DNA of 45,321 bases, taken from contig CAJPTC010000021.1 of NCBI GenBank assembly GCA_905373475.1, positions 1 to 45,321 on the forward strand, read 5' to 3'. Under the pieces are notes generated by a model that saw only the letters and a list, made by a program, of their open reading frames with translations, was not told the origin of the DNA and ran no database searches. The DNA is from Bacteroidia bacterium (GTDB lineage Bacteria > Bacteroidota > Bacteroidia > Bacteroidales > CAJPTX01). Below are positions 24,336 through 33,783 of this stretch, in pieces; the first letter of the stretch is position 1; each line of letters starts with the position of its first letter. The translations under genes were made by a program, and so were the position numbers.

Positions 24336-25223
24336 CTATGCAGTAGGGCGTTTCCGTTTCCAACGTTTATGCGACCAAAGCCACGATTCGGGGTTGCGCC
24401 GTATTGCGTCCTCCAAAAGCTGCATATAAGTACTCGTTATAGTATTTTCGGGCAGTTCGTTGGGTGTATCGGTAATGAGACGCAGGGTTACTGAGTAGTA
24501 GCCGCGCCGTACACGCGTCATGTCGCAAAAGAAGACAGGCGAGTTGAATTGCCGTGCAATTTTTTCAACCCCAGTGTACACCATTGTGTCCTGATGTAGG
24601 AACTCTAGCCACGGGTAATTGCCAGGTGGCGGTGTCTGGTCGGAAATGAGCCCGATAAGGGTGGGAATATGCAACTTCTCGTACTGCACGATAGCGCGCA
24701 ATATGCCTTGCATAGGGATTGCAGAACCGCCGAGGCGTTCGCGCGAACGGGTAAGGAAACGTTCTATACGCTTGTTGTGCACGGGCTTAAAGACGTTAAG
24801 CATGTGGTGCTTTATGAGAGGCGCGGCGGTGGTAAGGAATTCCCAATTGGCAATGTGGGCAGCTGCAATGACTACACTGCGTCCTTGTGCAAAAAAGGGT
24901 TCAAGGAGTTCGTTGTTGGTGTAGGTACACCGTTTCATCATGCGTTTGGGTGAGGCATGAAGTAGGAAAAAGGACTCTAGGATGAGGTCGGATAGATGCA
25001 GGTAGAATTTCCGCGCTATGTGTCGCCGTTCTTTCTCGGAGAGTTCGGGGAAAGAATTGGCAAGGTTCTGATGTACTACCTTCCGACGGTAGCGAATTAC
25101 ATGTGCCAGAAGGAAGGCTAGGAAATCGCTCTTAACATAAAAAAGAGGACGTGGTAAAATGGCGATACACCCCGTGATGGCATAAAATAGCCAATAGAGC
25201 AGAGCACCTCCTATCTTCTTCAT
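24336..25223 (-). CDS. Lipid A biosynthesis (Kdo2-lipid IVA) acyltransferase family protein
   Basis: 295 residues. LpxL/LpxM (HtrB/MsbB) family. An N-terminal hydrophobic anchor (ALLYWLFYAITGCIAILPRPL) is followed by the family's HxxxxE active site in AAAHIANWEFL. The ISDQTPPPGNYPWLEFL region is the conserved substrate-binding part. It adds a secondary acyl chain to lipid A at the inner membrane. A frame extends 41 codons further upstream, but the ATG at 25223 begins 1 nt after the stop of the phosphatase gene, follows the usual MKK start and is clearly the real one. Whether it is LpxL- or LpxM-like cannot be settled here. Confidence 0.93.
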   Translation of the reverse strand: MKKIGGALLYWLFYAITGCIAILPRPLFYVKSDFLAFLLAHVIRYRRKVVHQNLANSFPELSEKERRHIARKFYLHLSDLILESFFLLHASPKRMMKRCTYTNNELLEPFFAQGRSVVIAAAHIANWEFLTTAAPLIKHHMLNVFKPVHNKRIERFLTRSRERLGGSAIPMQGILRAIVQYEKLHIPTLIGLISDQTPPPGNYPWLEFLHQDTMVYTGVEKIARQFNSPVFFCDMTRVRRGYYSVTLRLITDTPNELPENTITSTYMQLLEDAIRRNPESWLWSHKRWKRKRPTA

Positions 25224-25224
25224 C

Positions 25225-26046
25225 TTAGCGACGCATAATTCGCATGATAATTTCTTGAAACTCGGGGAAGAGCGACGGAGCAGCACAGAGCAGTTCGCCG
25301 CCGTATAGGTAGTTATTCCCCCCTTCGTAGTCGGAGAAACGAGCACCAGCCTCTCGTGCTATTATAATGCCAGCAGCCACATCCCATGGCTTCAAACCAT
25401 ATTCGTAGAAAGCATCTACGCGCCCACAGGCTACATAAACCAGATCGGTGGCTGCCGAGCCGAGGCGACGCATGCCGTGCGAATTGCGCATAAAGTATTC
25501 TAGCGTCTCCATAAACTGGGGTAGTCGGTCGTAGTCGTAATAGGGGAAACCTGTTGCTATAAGCGCATCATCTACTGCCATACAGGGCGTGGTAGAAAGC
25601 ATTTGTCCGTTGCAGAAAGCCCCGCCTCCCTTTACGGCTGAGAACAACTCCTCGCGGGTCACCTCATAAACAACCCCCAGTAGCACCTCATTCCCCTTTG
25701 CGAGCCCGATGCTAACAGCAAAAGGGGGCATAGAGTGAATGAAATTGGTAGTGCCATCCAGTGGGTCTATAATCCAATTATAACCATCGGAGAGTGGCGT
25801 TCCTGCGCCTTCTTCCGACAAAACGCCTACGTCTGGCAGAATATGACGCAATCCAGGCACGATTAACTGTTCTGAGGCCTTGTCTACGTTGGTCACAAAA
25901 TCGTGCAACCCTTTGGTCTTGATATTCAGCTTGCGTAAACTGCTGAGCTGCTCTGCGATTTTCTCGCCAGCTTGCAGCGCCACCTTTTCCACCTTTGCAC
26001 AAAGCTCTTTAAGGTCTGCTACCGAAAGTTGTTCTAGATCCACCAT
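25225..26046 (-). CDS. suhB: Inositol monophosphatase family protein
   Basis: 273 residues. Mg2+/Li+-dependent sugar phosphatase fold. Motif A IDPLDGTTNFIHSMP, the EEGAGT loop carrying the metal-binding Glu, and the C-terminal WDVAAGIIIAREAG are all present. It removes phosphate from inositol-1-phosphate or related sugar phosphates; the substrate in this phylum is not clear. The frame is open for 16 more codons into mtaB, but the ATG at 26046 avoids that overlap and starts MVDLEQLSV, so I prefer it. Next to the acyltransferase with 1 nt between stop and start, so almost certainly cotranscribed. Confidence 0.93.
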   Translation of the reverse strand: MVDLEQLSVADLKELCAKVEKVALQAGEKIAEQLSSLRKLNIKTKGLHDFVTNVDKASEQLIVPGLRHILPDVGVLSEEGAGTPLSDGYNWIIDPLDGTTNFIHSMPPFAVSIGLAKGNEVLLGVVYEVTREELFSAVKGGGAFCNGQMLSTTPCMAVDDALIATGFPYYDYDRLPQFMETLEYFMRNSHGMRRLGSAATDLVYVACGRVDAFYEYGLKPWDVAAGIIIAREAGARFSDYEGGNNYLYGGELLCAAPSLFPEFQEIIMRIMRR

Positions 26047-26071
26047 CTTTGTTGTTATTTTGCCAAACGCC

Positions 26072-27355
26072 TTATATCTCTTTTCCAGCCACAATCCCCT
26101 CTCCGAGGTAATCCGTCAATAAAACGGGAACAATCGTGGCATGTTGCGCCTTTTTCACGGAAAATTTTGTGGGTAAGTAGTTCTCAGTATGCCCCTCGGC
26201 AACTCCGTCTTTTGAAATTCGCTCTACAAGCACCTTTTGCGTCGTATTGATGAAAAGGTGGGTGTATCGTTCCTGTAGTGCTGCGTTTAACTGCATAAGT
26301 TGCTCCATACGCCGTTTTATAATCATTGGAGGTACTTGGTTAGGGTAAGTAGCAGCGGGAGTGTCTGGGCGTTGCGAGTAAGGGAAGAGATGAAGGTAGG
26401 AGGGAGCAAGCTCCTCTAGAAAATGGTAGGTCTTTTCAAAATCGGCTTCAGTTTCACCTGGGAAGCCTACTATAAGGTCTATGCCTAAGAAAAAGTTTCC
26501 TACCCATTCGCGCGCCTTGGCAATGCGTTCGGCATAACGTTGTGTGGTATAGCGTCGCCCCATTGCCCGCAGCACGGCATCTGACCCCGATTGTAGGGGA
26601 ATATGAAAATGGGGCAAAAAAGCCCGCGATTTGGCAACAAAATCTATCAGATCGTTGGATAGGAGATTGGGCTCTAGCGAAGAGATTCGGTAACGTTGAA
26701 TGGCTTCGATAGTGTCTAAGGCGCGCATTAGGTCTATAAAACGCTCGTGGTGCGCTTTGCCAAAATCGCCCGTATTAACACCTGTAATCACAACTTCCAG
26801 AATACCCGCTTCGGCAATGGCTTGAACTTGTTCCAATACCTCGGCAATGGTAGCGCTCCTACTCTCGCCACGCGCTTGCGGTATGGCACAATAGGTGCAG
26901 TGATAGTTGCAACCATCTTGTATCTTGAGAAAAGCCCTAGTACGCCCTCCCTTAGAGAAGGCTGGAAAATAATTCTCGTCGCCCGCCGTGCACGAGGGTG
27001 TATGCGCCTTACCCTGTAAGGAATCTAGTACAAGTTCGGCGAGTCGCCGCTTATCATGCCGCGCTACAATGAGATCCACGGTGTCTATAACTTGGGCTTC
27101 CTTAAGCATCAGGTCTGCGTAACACCCCACGAGAACAATAAATGCCTCGGGGTGCAAACGGCGCATCTTATGCAGTTCTTGTCGGCACTTCTTTTGCGCT
27201 TGTTCGGTAACGGCGCACGAATTGAGGATGCAGATCGTTGCCTCGGTAGGTGTCGGTACACTTTTACAGCCCTGCGCTTCAAACTGCCGCTGGTATGTAG
27301 AGGTCTCCGAGTAATTGAGCTTGCATCCCAAAGTGTAGTAGAATACCGACGGCAT
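26072..27355 (-). CDS. mtaB: tRNA (N6-threonylcarbamoyladenosine-37) methylthiotransferase MtaB
   Basis: 427 residues. Radical SAM enzyme that turns t6A37 to ms2t6A37 in tRNAs that read ANN codons, including Lys. The N-terminal UPF0004 domain has three cluster Cys (11, 47, 78), the radical SAM motif CNYHCTYC carries Cys149, Cys153 and Cys156, and a C-terminal TRAM-like segment follows. The start TLGCKLNYSET is typical of MtaB and not of MiaB or RimO. Gap to dapB upstream is 49 bp. Confidence 0.96.
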   Translation of the reverse strand: MPSVFYYTLGCKLNYSETSTYQRQFEAQGCKSVPTPTEATICILNSCAVTEQAQKKCRQELHKMRRLHPEAFIVLVGCYADLMLKEAQVIDTVDLIVARHDKRRLAELVLDSLQGKAHTPSCTAGDENYFPAFSKGGRTRAFLKIQDGCNYHCTYCAIPQARGESRSATIAEVLEQVQAIAEAGILEVVITGVNTGDFGKAHHERFIDLMRALDTIEAIQRYRISSLEPNLLSNDLIDFVAKSRAFLPHFHIPLQSGSDAVLRAMGRRYTTQRYAERIAKAREWVGNFFLGIDLIVGFPGETEADFEKTYHFLEELAPSYLHLFPYSQRPDTPAATYPNQVPPMIIKRRMEQLMQLNAALQERYTHLFINTTQKVLVERISKDGVAEGHTENYLPTKFSVKKAQHATIVPVLLTDYLGEGIVAGKEI

Positions 27356-27404
27356 AGGGCAACTATTTCAGAGGTACACAACTGTTATGCTCTGGTAGTG
27401 GCTA

Positions 27405-28118
27405 TCAGAGTAAGTCCTTCATGGTATAGACCCCTGTTTTCCCTAACAGGAAACGTGCTGCTGCGAGTGCTCCTGCTGCAAACCCTTCGCGGTTCTTAGC
27501 CGAGTGTTGCAACGAGATGGTATCGTGCGCAGAATCTAGGGTAAGGGTATGAATACCAGGCACGCTATCACGACGATGCGCCGTAATGGGCAATACAGCT
27601 GTATTGTTGGTAGGTGTGAGCGCCCAGTCGGGATAAGCATTTTCGCCGTGCAAAAAGGGTTGTGCCATGGCAATAGCTGTACCACTAGGAGCATCGAGCT
27701 TGGCGGTGTGGTGCGTCTCCTCAATGGCAACCGCATACTGTGGGAAGCGTGCCCGATAACTAGCCAACAACTCGGTAGCTCGCATCAAGATATTTACCCC
27801 AATACTGAAGTTCGGAGCATAGAAGAGTGCCGCCTTGGGCGTATTCTTTACCAGCGCTTCAAGTTCTGGGAGTGCCGCATACCATCCCGTTGTACCACAT
27901 ACCACGGGAATTTGTAGTTCGATGCAGGTACGAATGTTAGCTGCCGCCTCGCTGGGGGCAGTAAACTCAATGGCAACCTCCGCCGCTTGGAGTTCTTGAG
28001 TCGAATGCACAAGCGACTGATCTTTATCTATACGAGCCACAATAGAATCGCCTGCGGCAAGTGCAAGCTGTTCTATCACATGCCCCATTTTCCCGTAACC
28101 TATGAGTGCGATACGCAT
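27405..28118 (-). CDS. dapB: 4-hydroxy-tetrahydrodipicolinate reductase
   Basis: 237 residues. It reduces the DapA product with NAD(P)H toward tetrahydrodipicolinate for lysine and diaminopimelate. The nucleotide-binding motif is GYGKMGH at the N terminus. The catalytic stretch ETHHTAKLDAPSGTA has His136/His137 and Lys140. It is a little shorter than the enzyme of E. coli (about 273) because of the compact form seen in Bacteroidota. It lies 99 bp downstream of fmt. Confidence 0.96.
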   Translation of the reverse strand: MRIALIGYGKMGHVIEQLALAAGDSIVARIDKDQSLVHSTQELQAAEVAIEFTAPSEAAANIRTCIELQIPVVCGTTGWYAALPELEALVKNTPKAALFYAPNFSIGVNILMRATELLASYRARFPQYAVAIEETHHTAKLDAPSGTAIAMAQPFLHGENAYPDWALTPTNNTAVLPITAHRRDSVPGIHTLTLDSAHDTISLQHSAKNREGFAAGALAAARFLLGKTGVYTMKDLL

Positions 28119-28217
28119 TTCAGCAAGTCGTTTAATTTGAGGCGGGGCGCGTCACGGTATTACCTATGCGGGAGTAGACCAATAGTTGTTTCCACGCTTC
28201 CCCAGTTATTTTACAAT

Positions 28218-29177
28218 TTACACGAAACGGAGTTCGTCTGTTGGTATTCCGAGCAAGAAATCGTGTACAGACATGCGGCGTTTTCCTGCGGGTTGAATAC
28301 TTGCAATGTGTAGGCTCGTGTTCTGTCCTGTTGTTACTACGAGCGAACGGCGGTCGGGGTGTATTGCCACACTGCCTACTGCCGAAGAGGTGCCTCGTAA
28401 GGATGCTGCCAGAAGAAAAGAATCGAACAGTTTTACATCCTCTTCCTTGCTTCCTATGCGCAGTATAGACCACGCACCTGGGTAGGGCGATAAGCCACGG
28501 ATGAAATTGTGAATCTTTTCACCGTTTTGACTCCAATTTACTTTACAGTCTGCGCGGAAGATCTTTGGCGCAGGACGTAAAGGTTCTACCACCGACTGCT
28601 CGGTAGCATGCAATGTGCCTTGCGCCAGTCCCTGCACCGTTTCAACGACTAACGGGGCGCCCAATACGGCAAGCGCATCGTGCAATTCGCCAGCCGTCAT
28701 ATCTTGGGAAATGGTACAACGGCTTTGCAAAAGCATTCCGCCTGCATCTATTGTATCCGATAGGAGGAAGGTGGTAACGCCCGATTCCTTTTCGCCGTTT
28801 ATTATGGCCCAATTGATGGGGGCAGCACCTCTATACCGAGGTAGTAAAGAGGCATGTAGGTTGAAAAATCCTAGCTTCGGGATAGAATAGACCACCTTCG
28901 GGAGTTTTCGGAAGGCAACCACGACGCCGATTTCGGGCTCGTAGCCTTGTAGCGCCTGCACGAATGCCTCCTCTTTTAAGTTTTCAGGCTGTAGTACGGG
29001 GAGCGAGTGTGCCAAGGCATATTCTTTAACAGGCGAGGGGCGGAGTTTCAAACCGCGCCCTGCGGGTTTGTCGGGTACAGTCACCACACAAACCACAGGA
29101 TAGCCCGCCTCGTGCAATGCCTGCAAAGGCGCTACTGCAAAATCGGGCGTACCCATATACACGATACGAGGGAGCAT
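28218..29177 (-). CDS. fmt: Methionyl-tRNA formyltransferase
   Basis: 319 residues. It formylates Met-tRNAi to start translation. N-terminal FMT fold with MGTPDFAVAPLQAL, the folate/catalytic stretch FNLHASLLPRYRGAAPINWAIINGE containing the conserved Asn, His, and later Asp site (SDTIDAGGML). The C-terminal domain ends with the OB-like part that grips the tRNA. It is between ribBA (71 bp gap) and dapB on the same strand. Confidence 0.97.
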   Translation of the reverse strand: MLPRIVYMGTPDFAVAPLQALHEAGYPVVCVVTVPDKPAGRGLKLRPSPVKEYALAHSLPVLQPENLKEEAFVQALQGYEPEIGVVVAFRKLPKVVYSIPKLGFFNLHASLLPRYRGAAPINWAIINGEKESGVTTFLLSDTIDAGGMLLQSRCTISQDMTAGELHDALAVLGAPLVVETVQGLAQGTLHATEQSVVEPLRPAPKIFRADCKVNWSQNGEKIHNFIRGLSPYPGAWSILRIGSKEEDVKLFDSFLLAASLRGTSSAVGSVAIHPDRRSLVVTTGQNTSLHIASIQPAGKRRMSVHDFLLGIPTDELRFV

Positions 29178-29248
29178 CTTCTGGGAGATATCAACTACCT
29201 AGAAACGTATCTATACAGAACAAACGGACTATAGTATAAATAGTAGCA

Positions 29249-30481
29249 CTATTCATTCTTCAAGATGGCATGCCCCATCTTGTCTCGTTTTGTCCGCAAA
29301 TAGCGTTCGTTCTCTGGGGTAGGCTTAATCTCAATGGGCACAATTTCGGAGATGATGAGCCCATAGCCAGCTAAGCCTTGACGTTTCAGAGGGTTGTTGG
29401 TCATGAGTCGCATGCGTGTAACCCCTAGTTCATGCAATATGCTTGCCCCTACACCATAGTCGCGCTCGTCAACGCCAAACCCGAGGTGGAGATTGGCCTC
29501 TACGGTGTCCATGCCCTGATCCTGAAGTTGGTAGGCTTTTATCTTGTTGCACAGCCCGATACCGCGCCCTTCTTGGTTCAAATAGACAATCACCCCTTTA
29601 CCAGCCTCCTGTATGCGTCGCATAGCTTCGTGGAGCTGTTCGCCACAGTCGCACCGATGGCTACCAAAGATGTCGCCTGTAGCACAAGAGGAGTGCACGC
29701 GTACCAAGATATCTTCATCTTTCCCCCATGAACCCTTAATGAGCGCTGCATGCTCCAGTCCGTTAGATTTCTGGCGGAACGGAATGATGTGGAAATCGCC
29801 CCATTCGGTGGGTAACATGGCTTCTGCACCGCGCTCTACAATGCTCTCATTCTTGAGGCGGTATTTTATGAGATCTTCAATAGAGATGATTTTGAAGTTA
29901 TTCTTCCTCGCCACTTCAAGGAGTTGGGGTAGGCGCGCCATCGTTCCATCTTCGTTGATAACCTCTATGAGCGCTCCTGCGGGATAAAGCCCAGCCAAAC
30001 GCGCCAAATCGACGGCGGCCTCGGTGTGCCCTGCACGACGGAGTACCCCCCGATCGCGTGCTCGTAGCGGACATACGTGCCCTGGACGTGCTAAATCGGT
30101 TACCTTCGTCTTTGGGTCGGCCAAAGATAAGATGGTTTGTGCACGGTCATACATCGAAACTCCTGTGGTACAGCCATTCCCAATCCTATCTACGGTTACC
30201 GTAAACGGCGTCTCGTGCATAGAGGTGTTTACCGTCACCTGCATATCGAGCTCCAACTCCTTGCAGCGCGATTCGGTAATGGGGGCACACAATACGCCAC
30301 GACCATAGCGCATCATGAAGTTCACTTTCTCGGGAGTTACCTTTTCAGCGGCAATTATAAAATCGCCTTCGTTCTCGCGCGACTCATCGTCTACAACGAT
30401 CACGAACTCTCCGTTCCGAATGCTCTCTATGGCCTCTTCTATGGTATTCAGACTGCCTCTCAACTTCTGCGTATCGCTCAT
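29249..30481 (-). CDS. ribBA: Bifunctional 3,4-dihydroxy-2-butanone 4-phosphate synthase / GTP cyclohydrolase II
   Basis: 410 residues. The first half (about 1-205) is RibB, which makes the four-carbon unit of riboflavin from ribulose 5-phosphate, with DDESRENEGDFI, GCTTGVSMYDRA and HTEAAVDLARLAG. The second half (about 210-400) is RibA, opening the imidazole ring of GTP; it has the zinc site VHSSCATGDIFGSHRCDCGEQL and the catalytic loop NQEGRGIGL. The 91 bp gap to the permease gene upstream is too short to hold a full FMN riboswitch. No sign of one. Confidence 0.97.
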   Translation of the reverse strand: MSDTQKLRGSLNTIEEAIESIRNGEFVIVVDDESRENEGDFIIAAEKVTPEKVNFMMRYGRGVLCAPITESRCKELELDMQVTVNTSMHETPFTVTVDRIGNGCTTGVSMYDRAQTILSLADPKTKVTDLARPGHVCPLRARDRGVLRRAGHTEAAVDLARLAGLYPAGALIEVINEDGTMARLPQLLEVARKNNFKIISIEDLIKYRLKNESIVERGAEAMLPTEWGDFHIIPFRQKSNGLEHAALIKGSWGKDEDILVRVHSSCATGDIFGSHRCDCGEQLHEAMRRIQEAGKGVIVYLNQEGRGIGLCNKIKAYQLQDQGMDTVEANLHLGFGVDERDYGVGASILHELGVTRMRLMTNNPLKRQGLAGYGLIISEIVPIEIKPTPENERYLRTKRDKMGHAILKNE

Positions 30482-30572
30482 ATCTCTTCGTTTTTTGGTT
30501 CAAACCTTTTGGGGCTGTTCTCAGTAGTTATTGTCTTACCATGTTTTTTACAGCTCGCCTGCAGTTTGTGTT

Positions 30573-32036
30573 TCAACCTTTCTTGTGTAACAATTTAAGT
30601 GCCTTTTTGTGCAAATTTGTGAAGAAACGACCTACGCCGCGGTATCCCTCGCGGCTCAGTATTACGGAATCTGTTGTTGCCTTGTAGATGAGGAAAACGG
30701 CTATGGGGAGAAGGATAAAACTAGCTCCCCACATTCCCATTGGTGCAGAGACCATGAGTTGGCGCACGATCTTTTCTCCCGTAATTGAGATTACGTAATA
30801 GATGATGAAGAAAAGCACCGAAATAACCACGGGAAAGCCCAGTCCTCCTTTACGGATAATTGCTCCCAATGGAGCACCGATGAGGAAAAAAATGAGGATG
30901 GCAACAGCCATAGAATACTTTCGGTTAAACTCTATAAGATGCTTGGCGCGCGTCTTGAGCTCGTATTCGTAGTCTACCCAAAAATTGTAAACGTGTCCCT
31001 TCACATTCTGTGCTTGTTCTATAGCTTTTGCTAGTACCTCGCGTTTCTTTGCGGGGGAGAGGGTTGCATAATACTCCTGCACGTGGAAGGTGTCGCGTAT
31101 CGGGTTCGGTTGCAAAACGCTCAAGTTCCGAAGACGTAGAAGCACCCCGTTGTTGAGGTAGGTATGTTCGGCATCTGTCATAGAGTCGCAACGAGTCGCG
31201 ATAGAGTCACTGGCGCGCTGCAACTGCCTAGTGTTCATAACATGGTAGGTGTTGCTAAACACCCCCTCATCCGAACGTTCAAAACCAAAGCCTTCCAAAC
31301 GTTTTATGAGCCTTTTGCGCTTGAAATGTGAGGTACGCGCAGCGTATTTAGGGTCTGTGCTGTTGAAGGGAGCATCCTGATCTGTCTCGTCGTATCGTGT
31401 GCCACTGAATAGCTCAACAAGCATAAATTTCCGATCGGGGGTAATGGTAATATACCCCGAATCTGCCCGTGTTACAGAGACGTTGCCGTGACGCTCCGAG
31501 TGGTCGTAAATCAGGAGATCGTACATAAGACTCCCGCCAGATTCGCGTCCCCCGATCCGAATACTATAGCCTGCAATGTCGTTGTAGAAGACCCCTGGGC
31601 GAATAACGATATCGGGGCGTTGTTGCTGCACGCTGTAGATGAGGGTACGCATCTTCAGGGTCGAAACGGGCACTAGGTAGTCTGCCACCAGATAACCAAA
31701 TAGGGTGAGGAAGAGGCTTACCATGGCAAGCGGGAAGATGATACGCGGTAGTGAGATGCCCGCCGATTTCATGGCCAGTAGCTCGTTGTGTTCTCCAAGG
31801 TTGCCCATGGTCATCAGTGCCGCAAGCATTGTGGCAAGGGGGAGTGCCATTGGGATAAGCCCTACCGAGGCGTACAGGAGCAGCTCGGCTATGAGCTTGA
31901 GGTCTAGCCCTTTACCGACCAGATCGTCTATATAGCGCCACAAGAACTGCATCAGGAGAATGAACATGACGATGAAGAAGGTCATGATCATCGGCCCCAG
32001 ATACGTCCGCAATAGAAATACGTGTAGCTTTTTCAA
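30573..32036 (-). CDS. LptF/LptG-type (YjgP/YjgQ) permease
   Basis: 487 residues. Part of the inner-membrane complex that lifts LPS from the membrane to the periplasmic bridge. Six helices are expected: three at the N terminus (LLRTYLGPMIMTFFIVMFILLMQF, then ALMTMGNLGEHNELLAMKSAG coupling helix and FPLAMVSLFLTLFGYLV) and three in the last 130 residues, with a long periplasmic beta-jellyroll domain between. The coupling-helix stretch ELLAMKSAGIS is the family hallmark. Only one such gene is here; its LptB/LptC partners are not. LptF versus LptG is not decidable. Possible own promoter at 32066-32059. Confidence 0.95.
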   Translation of the reverse strand: MKKLHVFLLRTYLGPMIMTFFIVMFILLMQFLWRYIDDLVGKGLDLKLIAELLLYASVGLIPMALPLATMLAALMTMGNLGEHNELLAMKSAGISLPRIIFPLAMVSLFLTLFGYLVADYLVPVSTLKMRTLIYSVQQQRPDIVIRPGVFYNDIAGYSIRIGGRESGGSLMYDLLIYDHSERHGNVSVTRADSGYITITPDRKFMLVELFSGTRYDETDQDAPFNSTDPKYAARTSHFKRKRLIKRLEGFGFERSDEGVFSNTYHVMNTRQLQRASDSIATRCDSMTDAEHTYLNNGVLLRLRNLSVLQPNPIRDTFHVQEYYATLSPAKKREVLAKAIEQAQNVKGHVYNFWVDYEYELKTRAKHLIEFNRKYSMAVAILIFFLIGAPLGAIIRKGGLGFPVVISVLFFIIYYVISITGEKIVRQLMVSAPMGMWGASFILLPIAVFLIYKATTDSVILSREGYRGVGRFFTNLHKKALKLLHKKG

Positions 32037-32058
32037 AATCTCTCACCCCCGCTGGCAA

Positions 32059-32066
32059 CAAAGATA
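32059..32066 (-). promoter_or_regulatory. -7 box for the LptF/G-type permease
   Basis: TATCTTTG (32066-32059), exact match to TAnnTTTG, 22 nt upstream of the permease ATG. No clear TTG at -33. Confidence 0.5.
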
Positions 32067-32320
32067 CCGCTTTTCAATAATGCGCTTACGCGGAAAGAAA
32101 ACGGAATGGTACTTGAGAATGAACGTGAGAGAGTTATGCAATCGGCTACCTCAAAAAAAAACAACATGCATAGATACTGCTCCATTAAATTTGTTCGCAT
32201 GAATGAACAAAATAAGCCTTTTCACTCGTTAGCTGTGGAGAGATACGGGAGATAAGAGAGTGAAAGATAAAGTCTCGCTTGTTTTTGCATTCAAAAACCA
32301 CATAGAAACACTTTATTTTT

Positions 32321-32328
32321 TATCTTTG
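32321..32328 (+). promoter_or_regulatory. -7 box for the pRiA4b ORF-3-like gene and miaA
   Basis: TATCTTTG, exact match to TAnnTTTG, 31 nt upstream of the ATG at 32360. No clear TTG at -33. Confidence 0.5.
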
Positions 32329-32359
32329 TTATATGAGTAGGTAATCGGGAGGGCACGAT

Positions 32360-32818
32360 ATGCAATTTCATTTTCGGATGGTAGATCCGCTTGTGGGCGA
32401 TTTTTTGCGTGAATATTTAATTTCGTCGGGTGCTACGTTCTACGATTTTTATCGTTTCTTGTGTTCTGATCTGCACCTACAGAGCGAGCATCTCATGTCT
32501 TTTTACACAGTGAGTGAGGACTGGGAGAAGCAGATGGAGCTAACCCTCTTAGATATGGGCGATTCGGGCACAGAACTCCCGACCGTGGCGATGAATACGG
32601 TGCGTCTGGGCGATGTGCTGACCCAGGTGGGCGATCGTCTCATTTTTTGCCATGATATTTTTTTGAATCGTAACCTATACGTGCAGCTGATAGCCATAGA
32701 GGAGGGCGATGTAGCCCTACTGCCAGGTAAGTGTCTGAAAGCGGTTGGTGCAGATCCTGCCCCGAGTCCTGATATGGAGGAGTCCGTTTTGGAAGATCTC
32801 AGAGACCTTTATCAGTAA
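32360..32818 (+). CDS. pRiA4b ORF-3-like protein
   Basis: 152 residues, acidic at the C terminus. The pattern DFLREYLISSGATFYDFYRFL, then MSFYTVSEDWEKQMELTLLDMG, then VGDRLIFCHDIFLNRNLYVQLI fits the pRiA4b ORF-3-like family, named after a plasmid gene and also seen in a passenger protein of IS1096. In Bacteroidota it is a small chromosomal protein of unknown role. A strong GGGAGGG lies before the ATG. It is 8 bp upstream of the miaA TTG start, so the two are coupled. I cannot assign a function. Confidence 0.85.
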   Translation: MQFHFRMVDPLVGDFLREYLISSGATFYDFYRFLCSDLHLQSEHLMSFYTVSEDWEKQMELTLLDMGDSGTELPTVAMNTVRLGDVLTQVGDRLIFCHDIFLNRNLYVQLIAIEEGDVALLPGKCLKAVGADPAPSPDMEESVLEDLRDLYQ

Positions 32819-32826
32819 GAGCTGCT

Positions 32827-33783
32827 TTGTCTAGCCCTGATTTTGTTTTAATTGCTCTTTATGGCGCTACGGGTGTTGGTAAAACCTCCGTTGCACTTCG
32901 CCTAGCAGAGGCGTTGAGGTGTCCTATCATATCGTCAGATTCGCGCCAGTGTTACCGCGAGATGTCAATTGGTACGGCGCGTCCTACGGAGGAAGAGACG
33001 CGCAGGGTGCAGCACTATTTTGTGGGTACTCACAGCATTATAGAAAGATTCTCGGCAGGGCAATTTGAATTAGAGGCGTTGCGCTTGATAGAAGAACTGC
33101 GTAGTAGCCAGCATCTGGCTATTCTTACGGGCGGTTCGATGCTTTACATGGATGCACTTACGCAGGGTATCGATGCGTTCCCAGTGCCCGATATGGCACT
33201 ACGAGCAACGCTCACCGAACAGTTGAACACGGAGGGAGTTGGTACGCTTTTCGAGCGTTTGCAAACTCTTGATCCTGTCACGGCGCAACGCATTGATCGT
33301 TGCAACGGTGCACGCGTGTTGCGTGCACTGGAGGTGACTCTACAGACAGGGCGTCCGTACAGTTCGTGGCTTGAACAGCAAAAGCACTCTCGCCCTTTTT
33401 CGTTGGTTTCGGTAGGAATACGTCGCTCGCCCGAAGAACTTAATGAGCGCATTCGTCGCCGTGTAGATACCATGGTGGAAGAAGGGCTTGTCGCGGAGGT
33501 AGAGGCTTTATTACCCTACCGTATGCTGCCTGCCTTGCAGACGGTAGGTTATTTGGAACTCTTTGATTACTTCGATGGGAAGTGTACTCTTACAGAGGCC
33601 ATTGAGCTCATCAAGGTGCATACACGGCAGTATGCACGCAGGCAAATGCAGTGGTGGAAACGAAACCACGCGATCCGTTGGTTCGATGCAGAAGACTATC
33701 AGGGGTTGTTTACCTTTGTAGAACGCTCTGTTGCCGCGCTAGCTACAAATACGCAGCAGGAGCGAGGAGGCAAAACAGAATGA
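32827..33783 (+). CDS. miaA: tRNA dimethylallyltransferase
   Basis: 318 residues from a TTG codon. It prenylates A37 of tRNAs that read UNN codons. P-loop GATGVGKTS, then SSDSRQCYREMSIGTARPT (the DSxQ substrate motif), LTGGSMLYMDAL, and the tRNA-contact KVHTRQYARRQMQWWKR near the C terminus. No ATG or GTG exists close to the conserved start, so the TTG is almost surely real; only 8 nt separate it from the previous stop. Stop overlaps the next start in ATGA. Confidence 0.96.
   Translation: MSSPDFVLIALYGATGVGKTSVALRLAEALRCPIISSDSRQCYREMSIGTARPTEEETRRVQHYFVGTHSIIERFSAGQFELEALRLIEELRSSQHLAILTGGSMLYMDALTQGIDAFPVPDMALRATLTEQLNTEGVGTLFERLQTLDPVTAQRIDRCNGARVLRALEVTLQTGRPYSSWLEQQKHSRPFSLVSVGIRRSPEELNERIRRRVDTMVEEGLVAEVEALLPYRMLPALQTVGYLELFDYFDGKCTLTEAIELIKVHTRQYARRQMQWWKRNHAIRWFDAEDYQGLFTFVERSVAALATNTQQERGGKTE

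Larger units (their letters stand above)
32037..32359. other. Divergent promoter region between the permease and the pRiA4b ORF-3-like gene
   Basis: 323 bp without a gene. Two TAnnTTTG boxes face outward: TATCTTTG on the minus strand at 32066-32059, for the permease, and TATCTTTG on the plus strand at 32321-32328, for the pRiA4b ORF-3-like gene. A strong GGGAGGG ribosome-binding site at 32348-32354 precedes the plus-strand gene. Nothing else stands out. Confidence 0.6.

Noticed and set aside
25224..25346. Longer N terminus for the lipid A acyltransferase (41 more residues)
   Set aside because: The extension overlaps the phosphatase gene and does not look like a membrane anchor. The ATG at 25223 directly follows the previous stop.
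30482..30572. FMN riboswitch ahead of ribBA
   Set aside because: The gap is 91 bp and lacks the conserved multi-stem core of the aptamer, which needs about 140 nt with the expression platform.
33651..33779. Longer N terminus for the glycosyltransferase after miaA
   Set aside because: The extension lies in miaA in another frame and has no similarity to the GT-A fold; the ATG at 33780 has a fitting GAGGAGG.
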